Made by a program: the position numbers and the translations under genes. Positions 35,501 to 43,920 of a DNA stretch of 64,000 nt are shown piece after piece. The notes beneath the pieces were generated by a model, which saw nothing but the letters and a program-made list of their open reading frames with translations, was not told the DNA's origin and did no database searches. The stretch covers positions 62,001 through 126,000 of the forward strand of contig JAFVDX010000038.1 of the NCBI GenBank assembly GCA_017478225.1. The letters are read 5' to 3'. Each line of letters opens with the position of its first letter. The stretch's first letter is position 1. Source of the DNA: Paludibacteraceae bacterium. Lineage in GTDB: Bacteria > Bacteroidota > Bacteroidia > Bacteroidales > Paludibacteraceae.

Positions 35501-36760
35501 ATGGAACTTAAACGAGTCGTAATCACAGGATTAGGAGCAGTAACACCACTTGGCAATGATGTTCCTTCTACATGGCAAAACCTTATAAATGGAGTCAGCG
35601 GAGCCGCACCAATCACACATTTCGATGCATCTAAATTCAAAACACAATTCGCTTGCGAACTCAAAGGATTCGACCCTACCCTATACATGGACCTCAAAGA
35701 AGCACGCAAACTCGACGGATTCACACAATACGCCATCGCCGCTGCTACTCAAGCCATGAACGATGCCAACTTCAACCTCGATAAGGAAAATCCAAACCGC
35801 ATGGGATGCGTATGGGGAAGCGGTATGGGAGGACTACACTCCTTCCAAGAGGCTGCCTTCGACTATAACAGCGGAGACGGAACACCACGATTCAACCCCT
35901 TCATCATACCTAAACTCATAACCGACATTCCAGCCGGACATATATCTATTAAATATAACCTCAGAGGACCTAACTACGCCACTACATCCGCATGCGCAAG
36001 TTCCTCACACTCAATAGCATCAGCCTTCGACCAAATACGACTCGGAAAAGCAGATGTCATCGTTACAGGCGGTAGCGAATCGGCTGTTGAAATCATGGGT
36101 ATAGGAGGATTCAACGCTATGCATGCACTTTCCACTAACAACAGCGACCCAGAACACGCATCCAAACCCTTCTCTAAAAGCAGAGACGGATTTATCGTAG
36201 GCGAAGGAGCCGCATGCCTAATCTTAGAAGAACTCGAACATGCGATCAAAAGAGGTGCTAAAATCTATGCCGAAATCGTAGGCGAAGGCATGACCGCAGA
36301 CGCACACCACATAACCGCACCCGACCCGGAAGGCGACGGAGCATTCAGAGTCATGAAACTCGCATTGGAAGACGCCAATATCCAACCCGAACAAATCGAC
36401 TACATCAATGCTCACGGCACCTCAACACCTCTCGGAGATATAGCAGAAGCAAAAGCCATCGAACGACTCTTCGGACAACATGCACTTGAACTCAACATAA
36501 GTTCTACTAAATCTATGACAGGACACCTGCTCGGAGCCACCGGAGCACTCGAGGCAATCGCAACCATACTCGCCATCAGAGACAATATCGTACCACCTAC
36601 CATCAACCACAAAGACGACGATATCGACCCACAACTCAATCCGAAAATGAACTTCACTTTCAACCATGCGCAAAAACGACAAGTTAATTATGCCATCAGC
36701 AACACTTTCGGATTCGGTGGACACAACGCAAGCCTCGTATTCAAAAAATTCAATAACTAA
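35501..36760 (+). CDS. fabF: 3-oxoacyl-[acyl-carrier-protein] synthase II
   Basis: The 419-residue condensing enzyme extends acyl-ACP with malonyl-ACP. The start is KRVVITGLGAVTPLG; the active-site Cys is in TTSACASSSHSI, the first His in NAHGTSTPLGD, the Lys in SSTKSMTGHLLGA, and the second His in NTFGFGGHNA. All catalytic residues are intact and the length is typical. Confidence 0.97.
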   Translation: MELKRVVITGLGAVTPLGNDVPSTWQNLINGVSGAAPITHFDASKFKTQFACELKGFDPTLYMDLKEARKLDGFTQYAIAAATQAMNDANFNLDKENPNRMGCVWGSGMGGLHSFQEAAFDYNSGDGTPRFNPFIIPKLITDIPAGHISIKYNLRGPNYATTSACASSSHSIASAFDQIRLGKADVIVTGGSESAVEIMGIGGFNAMHALSTNNSDPEHASKPFSKSRDGFIVGEGAACLILEELEHAIKRGAKIYAEIVGEGMTADAHHITAPDPEGDGAFRVMKLALEDANIQPEQIDYINAHGTSTPLGDIAEAKAIERLFGQHALELNISSTKSMTGHLLGATGALEAIATILAIRDNIVPPTINHKDDDIDPQLNPKMNFTFNHAQKRQVNYAISNTFGFGGHNASLVFKKFNN

Positions 36761-36761
36761 C

Positions 36762-36959
36762 AAACTCCCCACATAAGATACAACAAAATTCATATTTGAG
36801 TATTTTGGGGTAATTTAGGGCGCTTTTGAATAATTTTGGATAATTTTTGACCACAAAAAAAACGAAGTTTTTAGTTTTTTCAGAACACACATAATAATTC
36901 GCTTAATTCACGAACAACAAACACAGATTATTCGTTAATTATCTGTTGTGGAGAACCTT
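36762..36959 (+). repeat. TIR repeat element, copy 1 (longest, most divergent)
   Basis: The gap between fabF and rnc is filled by an element with imperfect terminal inverted repeats (AAACTCCCCACAT at the left, TTGTGGAGAACCTT at the right). It shares the core TAATTTTGGATAATTTTTGA and an AAAAAC-GAA-GTTTTT hairpin with the copies at 38159 and 47114. It is about 40 bp longer than the others. Confidence 0.75.
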
Positions 36960-36970
36960 AGTAATCAATT

Positions 36971-37699
36971 ATGTCTATCCTGCAAATCTGGAGAAATGTA
37001 TATAGCAGACTGTTCCCTCGAAAGAACAAGTCTGCTTCGTTTTTAGAAAAATTAATAGGCTACCAACCCGGCAATGTCGATATCTACAAACAAGCACTCA
37101 CACACCGCTCCAACAACCACCATAGCAACGAACGACTGGAATATCTCGGCGATGCTGTCATCAGCCTCGTAATCGCACACCGACTATACAACCTTTTCCC
37201 AACCAAAGGAGAGGGCTTCCTTACTCGAGCACGAGCCAAAGTCGTATGCAGAGAACACCTCAACCAAGTAGCCAAAACACTCAAACTCAATCAACATATC
37301 ATCACAGGAACACCTATCAAATATAACTCGGAAAATATATTCGGCAACGCCCTCGAAGCACTCGTCGGAGCAATCTACTTAGACAAAGGATACCAACAAG
37401 CAGAACGCTTTGTCGAAAAAAATATCATCGGGAAAAACAACCACATGCTACTCAAATTGGCAACCAAAGAAGTGGACTTCAAATCCAGACTTCTTGAATA
37501 CGCACAAGCAAAACATCTTAACATACAATTTAATCTCTTGGCAGAAACATACAATATCCAAAAAGACCAACATACCTTTATCTACCAAGTCATCCTCAAT
37601 AATCAATCTATCGCACAAGCAGCAGGACACAACAAACTCGAAGCACAACAAACCGCCGCACATAAAGCACTACAATCACTCAAAATCATCAAACAATAA
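36971..37699 (+). CDS. rnc: Ribonuclease III
   Basis: The 242-residue endonuclease has the RNase III signature NERLEYLGDAVISLV and the second catalytic block GNALEALVGAIYLDKG with the metal-binding Glu. A C-terminal double-stranded RNA-binding domain occupies about residues 170-240 (QAAGHNKLEAQQTAAHKALQ). It processes rRNA and other structured RNAs. No standard promoter is visible directly upstream other than the TAATTTTG-like boxes inside the repeat element, so that element may supply the promoter. Confidence 0.95.
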   Translation: MSILQIWRNVYSRLFPRKNKSASFLEKLIGYQPGNVDIYKQALTHRSNNHHSNERLEYLGDAVISLVIAHRLYNLFPTKGEGFLTRARAKVVCREHLNQVAKTLKLNQHIITGTPIKYNSENIFGNALEALVGAIYLDKGYQQAERFVEKNIIGKNNHMLLKLATKEVDFKSRLLEYAQAKHLNIQFNLLAETYNIQKDQHTFIYQVILNNQSIAQAAGHNKLEAQQTAAHKALQSLKIIKQ

Positions 37700-37750
37700 A
37701 TCTTCTACAACTATTCTCCATTCGTCATCATTTTTCAACCGCCCATATAT

Positions 37751-37800
37751 AATTTTCCACATTAAGAAAATAAAATTATGTTTGACAACATATTTTTCGT
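37751..37800 (+). repeat. Internally deleted fragment of the TIR repeat element
   Basis: The sequence AATTTTCCACATTAAGAAAA, then TAAAATTAT, TTTGACAACA and TATTTTTCG, follows the left half of the full copies in order but lacks the middle segment with the TAATTTTGG box. It runs directly into the promoter of the winged-helix gene. Confidence 0.6.
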
Positions 37801-37807
37801 AACTTTG
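37800..37807 (+). promoter_or_regulatory. Bacteroidetes -7 box for the winged-helix gene
   Basis: TAACTTTGCA, 83 bases upstream of the start, formed at the right end of the element fragment. Confidence 0.65.
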
Positions 37808-37889
37808 CACCCGAAAACAAAAAAAGATGTGGTATCACATATTCATAAAGATACAACAATCAATAACTATTTAATAAATTCAAGGTATT

Positions 37890-38087
37890 ATGTTAACAGC
37901 AAAAATTGGTGAGAATGCCGGTTTGGTATGGAACGCACTCCAAGGTGGTGCACTCACAGTAGACGCAATCAAGAAAGCAACCAAACTTAAAGTAGCAGAC
38001 CTCAATATGGCTTTAGGTTGGCTCGCACGCGAAGGTAAAATCGCTTTCACACAAGCAGATACAGACTTCTTAGTAACTCTGCTCTAA
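37890..38087 (+). CDS. Winged helix-turn-helix protein (PF10771/DUF2582 type)
   Basis: The 65-residue protein consists of one compact winged helix: IGENAGLVWNALQGGALTVDAI, then KVADLNMALGWLAREGKIAF (recognition helix and wing). It matches the small Bacteroidetes DUF2582 proteins. Whether it binds DNA or another protein is unknown. The gene is monocistronic, between an element fragment and a strong terminator. Confidence 0.9.
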   Translation: MLTAKIGENAGLVWNALQGGALTVDAIKKATKLKVADLNMALGWLAREGKIAFTQADTDFLVTLL

Positions 38088-38121
38088 AATTTAAGGTACA
38101 TTTTAAGGTACAAAAAAACAA

Positions 38122-38148
38122 AAAAGAGGCTCAAGCCTCTTTTTTTTA
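38122..38148 (+). terminator. Terminator after the winged-helix gene
   Basis: AAGAGGC-TCAA-GCCTCTT stem (7 bp) followed by a run of eight T. Confidence 0.9.
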
Positions 38149-38158
38149 TCATATAACT

Positions 38159-38316
38159 AAACTTTCCCACATAAGAGAGAATAAAATTATTTTTGGGTAA
38201 TTTTGGATAATTTTTGACAACCTAAAAATATAGAAAAACGAGGTTTTTCGTTTAATTCGTTAAATTAGTAGATAAAGAAAAATATAATTCGCTGATTATA
38301 TGATGTGGGGAACTTT
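38159..38316 (+). repeat. TIR repeat element, copy 2
   Basis: A 158-bp copy with termini AAACTTTCCCACAT and ATGTGGGGAACTTT (inverted, 2-3 mismatches). It holds TAATTTTGGATAATTTTTGA and the hairpin GAAAAAC-GAG-GTTTTTC. The same 13 bases (ATCATATAACTAA) lie on both sides, at 38148-38160 and 38318-38330. Confidence 0.85.
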
Positions 38317-38375
38317 AATCATATAACTAAAAAATCCCTTTCTCTTATAACCCCATCTCTTACATTTTCTCCCCA

Positions 38376-39401
38376 TCACTCCATATCAAACAAACTACCA
38401 CTCATCTCTTTCTGCCATGGGGTCTTTCCCAAATGCTTGTATGCCAACTCCGTAACCTCCCTTCCTCGAGGAGTACGCTTTATAAAGCCCTCTTTTATCA
38501 AATAGGGCTCATACACATCCTCTATCGTTCCTGCATCCTCACCCATCGCTGTCGCTATCGTATTCAAACCCACAGGACCACCACGAAACTTATCTATTAT
38601 CGTCAGCAACAACTTGTTATCTATCTCGTCCAATCCAAATGTGTCTATATTCAATGCCTCCAAAGCATATTTGGCAATCGCCAAATCTATATCTCCATTA
38701 CCCTTCACTTGAGCAAAATCCCTCACTCGCCTAAGCAACGCATTCGCTATACGAGGCGTACCACGAGACCTACGAGCAATCTCACACGCAGCCTTACTAT
38801 CTATATTCACACCCAACAAACGAGCAGAACGCCTCACTATTCCCGACAACACATCCGCATCATAATACTCCAAATGACAGTTTATTCCAAATCGAGCACG
38901 CAACGGAGAGGTCAACAGACCACTACGAGTCGTCGCTCCTATCAAGGTAAAACGATTCAAATCAATCTGTATCGTACGGGCAGAAGGACCCTTGTCTATC
39001 ATTATATCTATCCTGTAATCCTCCATCGCAGAATATAAATACTCCTCCACCACAGGCGATAACCTATGTATCTCATCTATAAACAACACATCATTCGCCT
39101 CCAACGAAGTCAACAAACCCGCTAAATCACCGGGCTTGTCCAACACCGGACCACTCGTCACCTTAAAACCTACACCCAACTCATTGGCTATTATATTCGA
39201 TAATGTAGTCTTACCTAAACCCGGAGGACCAAACAACAAAGTATGATCCAAACTCTCATGACGCAATTTTGCAGCCTCTACAAATACACGCAAATTACTC
39301 ACTATCTTTGTCTGACCGGCAAAATCATCAAAACGAAGCGGACGCAACGCATTGTCCTGCTCCTTCTCATCCATCTGATTCCTAATATCAAAATCTGTCA
39401 T
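38376..39401 (-). CDS. ruvB: Holliday junction branch migration DNA helicase RuvB
   Basis: The 341-residue AAA+ protein drives branch migration with RuvA. It has Walker [13 protein letters not shown], Walker B FIDEIHRL, sensor 1 [18 protein letters not shown] and the winged helix C-domain with the conserved RTPRGR. The length is normal. Its start overlaps the gldA stop by four bases, so the two genes are translationally coupled. Confidence 0.97.
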   Translation of the reverse strand: MTDFDIRNQMDEKEQDNALRPLRFDDFAGQTKIVSNLRVFVEAAKLRHESLDHTLLFGPPGLGKTTLSNIIANELGVGFKVTSGPVLDKPGDLAGLLTSLEANDVLFIDEIHRLSPVVEEYLYSAMEDYRIDIMIDKGPSARTIQIDLNRFTLIGATTRSGLLTSPLRARFGINCHLEYYDADVLSGIVRRSARLLGVNIDSKAACEIARRSRGTPRIANALLRRVRDFAQVKGNGDIDLAIAKYALEALNIDTFGLDEIDNKLLLTIIDKFRGGPVGLNTIATAMGEDAGTIEDVYEPYLIKEGFIKRTPRGREVTELAYKHLGKTPWQKEMSGSLFDME

Positions 39402-40111
39402 CGTGTCCTTTCTCTAAATAATGCCTCCAAATTACTAAAATCTGAAGTATCTTCTTTTATCTGACCTTCCGAAATGATTACAGCACGAGTACATACAGCC
39501 TTCACCTCCTGCAATATATGAGTCGAAAATATCACTGTCCTGTCTCTGCCTAACTCCCTTATCAAGCCCCTAATCTCATCCAACTGATTCGGGTCCAAAC
39601 CCGTCGTGGGCTCGTCTAATATCAATAACTCCGGCTCACACATTATCGCCTGAGCCAAACCTACACGCTGCCTATATCCCTTACTCAACTCACTTATCTT
39701 CTTACTCACCATCAAACGCAAACCTACCCTGTCTATCAATTCATCTATATCAGTCTCACACCCACTTATACCCTTCATAAAACCCAAATACTCACGCACA
39801 TACATATCCACATACAACGGATTATTCTCAGGCAAATAACCTATCTTCCGGCTCACCTCTCTCGGCAAACGCCAACTAACTCCCCTTCCTAAACCCAATA
39901 AACCACTTTCCTTCACACCTCTTATTCCACATACCTCCACCTCACCCCCGTCATAATTCCACAAACCGGTCAACACCTTCATAAGACTACTCTTACCCGC
40001 ACCATTCGGACCCAACAAACCCACTATCTCTCCCGCACATGCACTCACACTCACTCCACGAAGTATCTCCGTCTTACCTATACTCTTATATAAACCATCT
40101 ACCCTTAACAA
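39398..40111 (-). CDS. gldA: GldA-type ABC transporter ATP-binding protein
   Basis: The 237-residue ATPase has Walker [10 protein letters not shown], signature [15 protein letters not shown], Walker [13 protein letters not shown] and the H-loop FSTHILQE. It resembles GldA, the ATPase of the GldFG gliding-associated exporter, but no GldFG is next to it, and in Bacteroidales such genes occur without gliding. The frame opens at TTG (40111); a purine-rich GGAG sits 7-8 bases ahead (AAAGGAGA on the minus strand), which is unusual in this phylum and supports this start. It is 16 bases downstream of a GT2 gene. Confidence 0.85.
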   Translation of the reverse strand: MLRVDGLYKSIGKTEILRGVSVSACAGEIVGLLGPNGAGKSSLMKVLTGLWNYDGGEVEVCGIRGVKESGLLGLGRGVSWRLPREVSRKIGYLPENNPLYVDMYVREYLGFMKGISGCETDIDELIDRVGLRLMVSKKISELSKGYRQRVGLAQAIMCEPELLILDEPTTGLDPNQLDEIRGLIRELGRDRTVIFSTHILQEVKAVCTRAVIISEGQIKEDTSDFSNLEALFRERTR

Positions 40112-40127
40112 AACTCGTCTCCTTTCC

Positions 40128-41087
40128 TTACATCTCTTTCTCTATCAGATAATTATTTCTCTCCTGAGAATTTCTTATAATCAACTCTCCTATAAAACCC
40201 GCTAAAAACAACATACAACCCAATACCATACTCAATATCGATAAATGGAAATAAGGATTGTCAGCCACCAACATCTGCTTTACACCTATATGCAAGGCAT
40301 GCAACTTCATCGCACCTACAACCACTATCGCTATAAAACCCAATATAAACATCAAACTGCCTATCAAACCGAAAAAATGCATCGGCTGCTTGCCAAACTT
40401 ACTCAAAAACCATAAAGTCATCAGGTCTAAATAGCCGTTTACAAACCTGCTCAAACCAAATTTCGACACTCCAAACTCCCTTTTCCTATGCTGAACCACC
40501 TTCTCCCCTATCTTCGTAAATCCTGCCGTCTTGGCCAAATAAGGTATGTATCTGTGCATCTCACCAAACACCTCTATGTTCTTCACTACATCCTGTCTGT
40601 ATGCTTTCAAACCACAATTCATATCATGCAGTTTCAGACCCGTCACCCTCCGAGCAGTCGCATTAAACAACTTCGATGGCAAATTCTTTGTCAACTTATT
40701 ATCATATCGCTTCTGCTTCCAACCCGACACCAAATCATATCCTTCCTCCTTTATCATCCTATATAACTCTGGTATCTCATCAGGAGAATCCTGCAAATCA
40801 GCATCCATCGTTATCACCACATCACCCTTCGCCGACTTAAAACCACAATACAAAGCCGCCGACTTACCATAATTATGCCTGAAACTGATACCATGAACCT
40901 CACCCAACTCATTCTTACGCCTACCCAACTCCTCTATCACTTGCCATGAACCATCCGTCGAACCATCATTCACAAAAATCACCTCATACTTATATCCACC
41001 ATCACGCATCACACGCTCTATCCACTCATATAATTTTACAAGCGACTCAGCCTCGTTATACAACGGTATTACCACTGATATATCCAT
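40128..41087 (-). CDS. GT2 family glycosyltransferase, DPM1/GtrB-like, membrane-bound
   Basis: The 319-residue protein has a GT-A fold with SVVIPLYNEAESLVKLYEWI, the donor-binding DADLQDSPDEIPEL and the later GLKAYRQDV. Two membrane helices follow at the C-terminus (about 230-300). Such enzymes move a sugar from a nucleotide donor to undecaprenyl or polyprenyl phosphate, for lipid-linked sugar building. It lies 3 bases downstream of the DUF4199 gene. Confidence 0.93.
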   Translation of the reverse strand: MDISVVIPLYNEAESLVKLYEWIERVMRDGGYKYEVIFVNDGSTDGSWQVIEELGRRKNELGEVHGISFRHNYGKSAALYCGFKSAKGDVVITMDADLQDSPDEIPELYRMIKEEGYDLVSGWKQKRYDNKLTKNLPSKLFNATARRVTGLKLHDMNCGLKAYRQDVVKNIEVFGEMHRYIPYLAKTAGFTKIGEKVVQHRKREFGVSKFGLSRFVNGYLDLMTLWFLSKFGKQPMHFFGLIGSLMFILGFIAIVVVGAMKLHALHIGVKQMLVADNPYFHLSILSMVLGCMLFLAGFIGELIIRNSQERNNYLIEKEM

Positions 41088-41090
41088 TTC

Positions 41091-41666
41091 TTAATCCTCC
41101 TTTTTTGTTTCATCATTATCTTCCTCCACCTCAATCTCCACTGCTCCACTCTCCACTTCCTTTCTCCGCTTCAGAACTATCGACAATATCAAAGCCCAAA
41201 ACAAACCACTCATCATCCTCGAAAATAAGGTCACTATCGCAAAACTCGACGGACGAAGAATACCTTCCAACATAACCTCCATCTGATCCATCGATTCACT
41301 GCTGTAAATACCCATCTCCTCATAAACTACCATCAGTTCATTAAATATCTTTTCTAAATAATTCGTGTTTACATACAACAAATCTACCAACACACCCAAA
41401 GACTCTATCAACGACGAAAACATAAACAACAAAAACACGAACTTCACCGAACCACCATAACTTATCTCACCACCACATTCCATATCCCTATAGCGCTTCG
41501 CCATAAAGTATGCTGTCACTATTACTAATACAGATATCAAAAACGAACATGAACTTAATATTTTTATATCCGAAGAAGAACATAAAAAATTTAATATATT
41601 CATCACACCCAATACCAATCCACCACGCATCGCCCATGCCCAAGGACTTACATTTTCATTATTCAT
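41091..41666 (-). CDS. DUF4199 membrane protein
   Basis: The 191-residue protein has about four hydrophobic segments and the family's opening, WAWAMRGGLVLGVMNIL. The tail is acidic (VEEDNDETKKED). The family is Bacteroidetes-specific, commonly next to a GT2 gene as here, and has no established function. It is the first gene of the DUF4199-GT2-gldA-ruvB operon. Confidence 0.88.
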   Translation of the reverse strand: MNNENVSPWAWAMRGGLVLGVMNILNFLCSSSDIKILSSCSFLISVLVIVTAYFMAKRYRDMECGGEISYGGSVKFVFLLFMFSSLIESLGVLVDLLYVNTNYLEKIFNELMVVYEEMGIYSSESMDQMEVMLEGILRPSSFAIVTLFSRMMSGLFWALILSIVLKRRKEVESGAVEIEVEEDNDETKKED

Positions 41667-41796
41667 AACTTAAACTTTTTCTTTATATTACATTTTTTCT
41701 TTATACATTTCTTTTTACACAACTTCAATTTTTCGTTTTCGCCCGCAAAATTACAAAATTCTTATTACATCTCCAAATCTGCCAAATCAATCACCC

Positions 41797-41910
41797 CTCT
41801 CTAACTCACCGCAGCACTCTAAACCCACTAAAACCTCTAAAACCTCTAAGTCACCGCAGCGGTCTAAAGTCTCTAAAGTCTCTAAAGTCTCTAAACCCTC
41901 TAAAACCTCG
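41797..41910 (+). repeat. 9-bp-phase array (CTCTAAAnn), with AGCG-type linker
   Basis: In-phase 9-mers: CTCTAAAAC, CTCTAAGTC, ACCGCAGCG, GTCTAAAGT, then CTCTAAAGT twice and variants. The array fills most of the gap between the DUF4199 gene and the tRNA-Ser promoter. Confidence 0.85.
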
Positions 41911-41959
41911 GCAAATTCATTTTTCTCAAAAATTATTTGCACAATTCAAAAACTTGCCT

Positions 41960-41967
41960 TACCTTTG
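41960..41967 (+). promoter_or_regulatory. Bacteroidetes -7 box for tRNA-Ser
   Basis: TACCTTTGCACCC, 12 bases before the tRNA. Confidence 0.75.
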
Positions 41968-41979
41968 CACCCGCTTTTA

Positions 41980-42064
41980 GGAAAGTTGGCGGAGTGGTCG
42001 ATCGCGGCGGTCTTGAAAACCGTTGACCTGAAAGGGTTCGGGGGTTCGAATCCCTCACTTTCCG
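41980..42064 (+). tRNA. tRNA-Ser (anticodon TGA)
   Basis: The acceptor GGAAAGT pairs with ACTTTCC, the anticodon loop is CTTGAAA with TGA, there is a long variable arm (class II), and GGTTCGAATCC forms the T-loop. The discriminator is G at 42064 and CCA is not encoded. Confidence 0.96.
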
Positions 42065-42130
42065 CAAAGAAAAAATGACGATTTGTCTGTCTGAGTTTAC
42101 TCAAGCAAGCAAATCGTTATTTTTTCTTTG
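42065..42130 (+). terminator. Terminator after tRNA-Ser
   Basis: A 21-bp stem with one mismatch (42065-42085 with 42110-42130) and a 24-base loop begins right after the tRNA discriminator. The 3' arm contains a T6 run. Confidence 0.85.
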
Positions 42131-42168
42131 TGCAGGATGCCGTCGGCAGACTGCAGGGATAACGCAGT

Positions 42169-42194
42169 AATCCCTCACTTTCCGCAAAGAAAAA
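42169..42194 (+). repeat. Duplicate of the tRNA-Ser 3' end
   Basis: Bases 42169-42194 repeat 42049-42074 exactly (26 bp, covering part of the T-arm, the acceptor 3' strand and the first bases after it). The copies are exactly 120 bp apart. It looks like a second attachment-type site or a partial tRNA duplication. Confidence 0.85.
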
Positions 42195-42196
42195 TT

Positions 42197-42298
42197 CCAT
42201 CTAGTGCATCTAGTCTATCTAGTCTATCTAGTCCATCTAGTGCGTCTAGTCCATCTAGTGCGTCTAGTCTATCTAGTCCATCTAGTCCATCCCCCCCC
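42197..42298 (+). repeat. 9-bp-phase TCTAGT array ending in a C-tract
   Basis: About ten units TCTAGTnnn (nnn = GCA, CTA, CCA, GCG) followed by CCATCCCCCCCC. It begins two bases after the duplicated tRNA end and precedes the flippase promoter. Confidence 0.9.
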
Positions 42299-42369
42299 TC
42301 CAAAAAAAACCTAAAACCCCTAAAATTCTCCACACAAAAAAAATACTTCGCACTTTCCAAAATTTTCCG

Positions 42370-42377
42370 TACCTTTG
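42370..42377 (+). promoter_or_regulatory. Bacteroidetes -7 box for the flippase gene
   Basis: TACCTTTGCA is only 13 bases before the first ATG, so the second ATG at 42397 (MSNKK...) is also possible as the start. Confidence 0.65.
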
Positions 42378-42390
42378 CACGCTAAATATA

Positions 42391-43893
42391 ATGTATATGT
42401 CCAACAAGAAAGATATGACAGGCCTCGCTAAAGATACCGTAATCTACGGCCTTAGCAGCATTATCGGCAAATTCCTCAACTGGCTCTTAGTCCCACTATA
42501 TACCTATGTCCTCCAGTCGCAAGCCGACTACGGCATAGTTACCAACCTCTATGCATGGACCGCTCTGCTACTCGTCATACTTACTTACGGAACTGAAACA
42601 GGTTTCTTCCGATTCGTCAATAAAGAAGACCAAAAACCCGCACAAGTCTATACCACCCTGCTCACTTGCCTCGCCATCACATCCCTCCTCTTTGCACTAC
42701 TCTGCTCCATCTTCTCACAAAACATAGCATCCTTCCTCGGATACCATAACCACGGCGACTTCATTCGATTCCTCGCTATCGCCGTCGCACTCGACGCTTT
42801 CGCAAGCATACCTTTCGCATACCTCAGATACCAACACCGACCCATCACCTTCGCAGCACTCAAAATGCTCTTCGTCATACTCAATATCCTACTCAATATC
42901 TTCTTCCTCGTCATCTGCCCTAAAATACAACACCTCAGCGTCATCTCCGCTTGGTACAACCCCAACTACGGAGTCGGATATGTATTCCTCGCTAATATCA
43001 TCGCAACTACCATACAAACTCTCTTCCTTTTACCTACTATCTTCGCCGAAAAATACAACTTCTCTTTCTCTACACTCAAAAAAATACTCCGCTACTCCCT
43101 ACCACTACTTATCCTCGGCGTCGCAGGCATCATGAACCAAACTCTCGACCGAATACTCTTTCCCTTCCTCTATAACCAACCCGACGCACAAACACAACTT
43201 GGCATCTATGGAGCATGCTTCAAAGTGGCTATGGTCATGATGATGTTCACACAAGCCTTCAGATACGCTTACGAACCCTATGTGTTCTCTAAACATAAAG
43301 ACAAAAACTCCGTCGAAGCCTATGCCGACGCCATGAAGTATTACATCATCTTCTCTTATCTCATCCTGCTCGGTATGGTCTTCTACCTCGATATCCTCAA
43401 ATTCATTATCGACCCCTCCTACTGGAGCGGACTCAAAGTCGTACCTATCGTCCTCTGGACATACATCTTCCAAGGTATCTACTTCAACCTCTCCTTCTGG
43501 TACAAACTCACCGACAAAACACGCTGGGGAGCCTACTTCTCACTCATCGGACTCCTACTCACCTTCATCATTCAAATCCTCTTCGTACCTAAATTCGGAT
43601 ATATGGCATCAGCACTCTCCAATACCATCAGTTACCTCGTCATCATGATACTTTCATATATCATCGGCAAACACTTCCTACAAATACCTTACGACCTCAA
43701 AACCATCGCTCTCTATACTCTAATCACTATCTTCCTCCTCGCTACTTATTACCTCACTCGATACCTCACAGGACGAATGTCCATCAGCATGGCAGTCGGC
43801 ACAGTCCTTATCTTATGCTATCTCACCATAATCATAAAAAAAGACTTCCCACTCTCTGGACTACCAATAATCGGGAAATACTTTAAAAAATAA
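42391..43893 (+). CDS. Oligosaccharide flippase (Wzx/MVF-type)
   Basis: The 500-residue membrane protein is predicted to have about 12-14 helices. It has the N-terminal MATE/MVF-type block TVIYGLSSIIGKFLNWLLVPLY-like (YGLSSIIGKFLNWLLVPLY) and the loop region ETGFFRF typical of Bacteroidetes polysaccharide flippases. It would move lipid-linked oligosaccharides across the inner membrane. The gene is followed after 27 bases by ribE; no other polysaccharide genes are adjacent. Codons are strongly C- and A-rich. Confidence 0.9.
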   Translation: MYMSNKKDMTGLAKDTVIYGLSSIIGKFLNWLLVPLYTYVLQSQADYGIVTNLYAWTALLLVILTYGTETGFFRFVNKEDQKPAQVYTTLLTCLAITSLLFALLCSIFSQNIASFLGYHNHGDFIRFLAIAVALDAFASIPFAYLRYQHRPITFAALKMLFVILNILLNIFFLVICPKIQHLSVISAWYNPNYGVGYVFLANIIATTIQTLFLLPTIFAEKYNFSFSTLKKILRYSLPLLILGVAGIMNQTLDRILFPFLYNQPDAQTQLGIYGACFKVAMVMMMFTQAFRYAYEPYVFSKHKDKNSVEAYADAMKYYIIFSYLILLGMVFYLDILKFIIDPSYWSGLKVVPIVLWTYIFQGIYFNLSFWYKLTDKTRWGAYFSLIGLLLTFIIQILFVPKFGYMASALSNTISYLVIMILSYIIGKHFLQIPYDLKTIALYTLITIFLLATYYLTRYLTGRMSISMAVGTVLILCYLTIIIKKDFPLSGLPIIGKYFKK

Positions 43894-43920
43894 TCGGAAA
43901 ATACTTAAAAATAATATATT

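Noticed and set aside
36762-36959. Insertion sequence with transposase
   Set aside because: The element has terminal inverted repeats but no coding capacity; only a MITE or structured element is supportable.
39398-40111. Evidence for gliding motility
   Set aside because: A GldA-like ATPase alone is common in non-gliding Bacteroidales; no other gld genes are present.
43894-43920. FMN riboswitch before ribE
   Set aside because: The gap is only 27 bases, too short for an RFN element.
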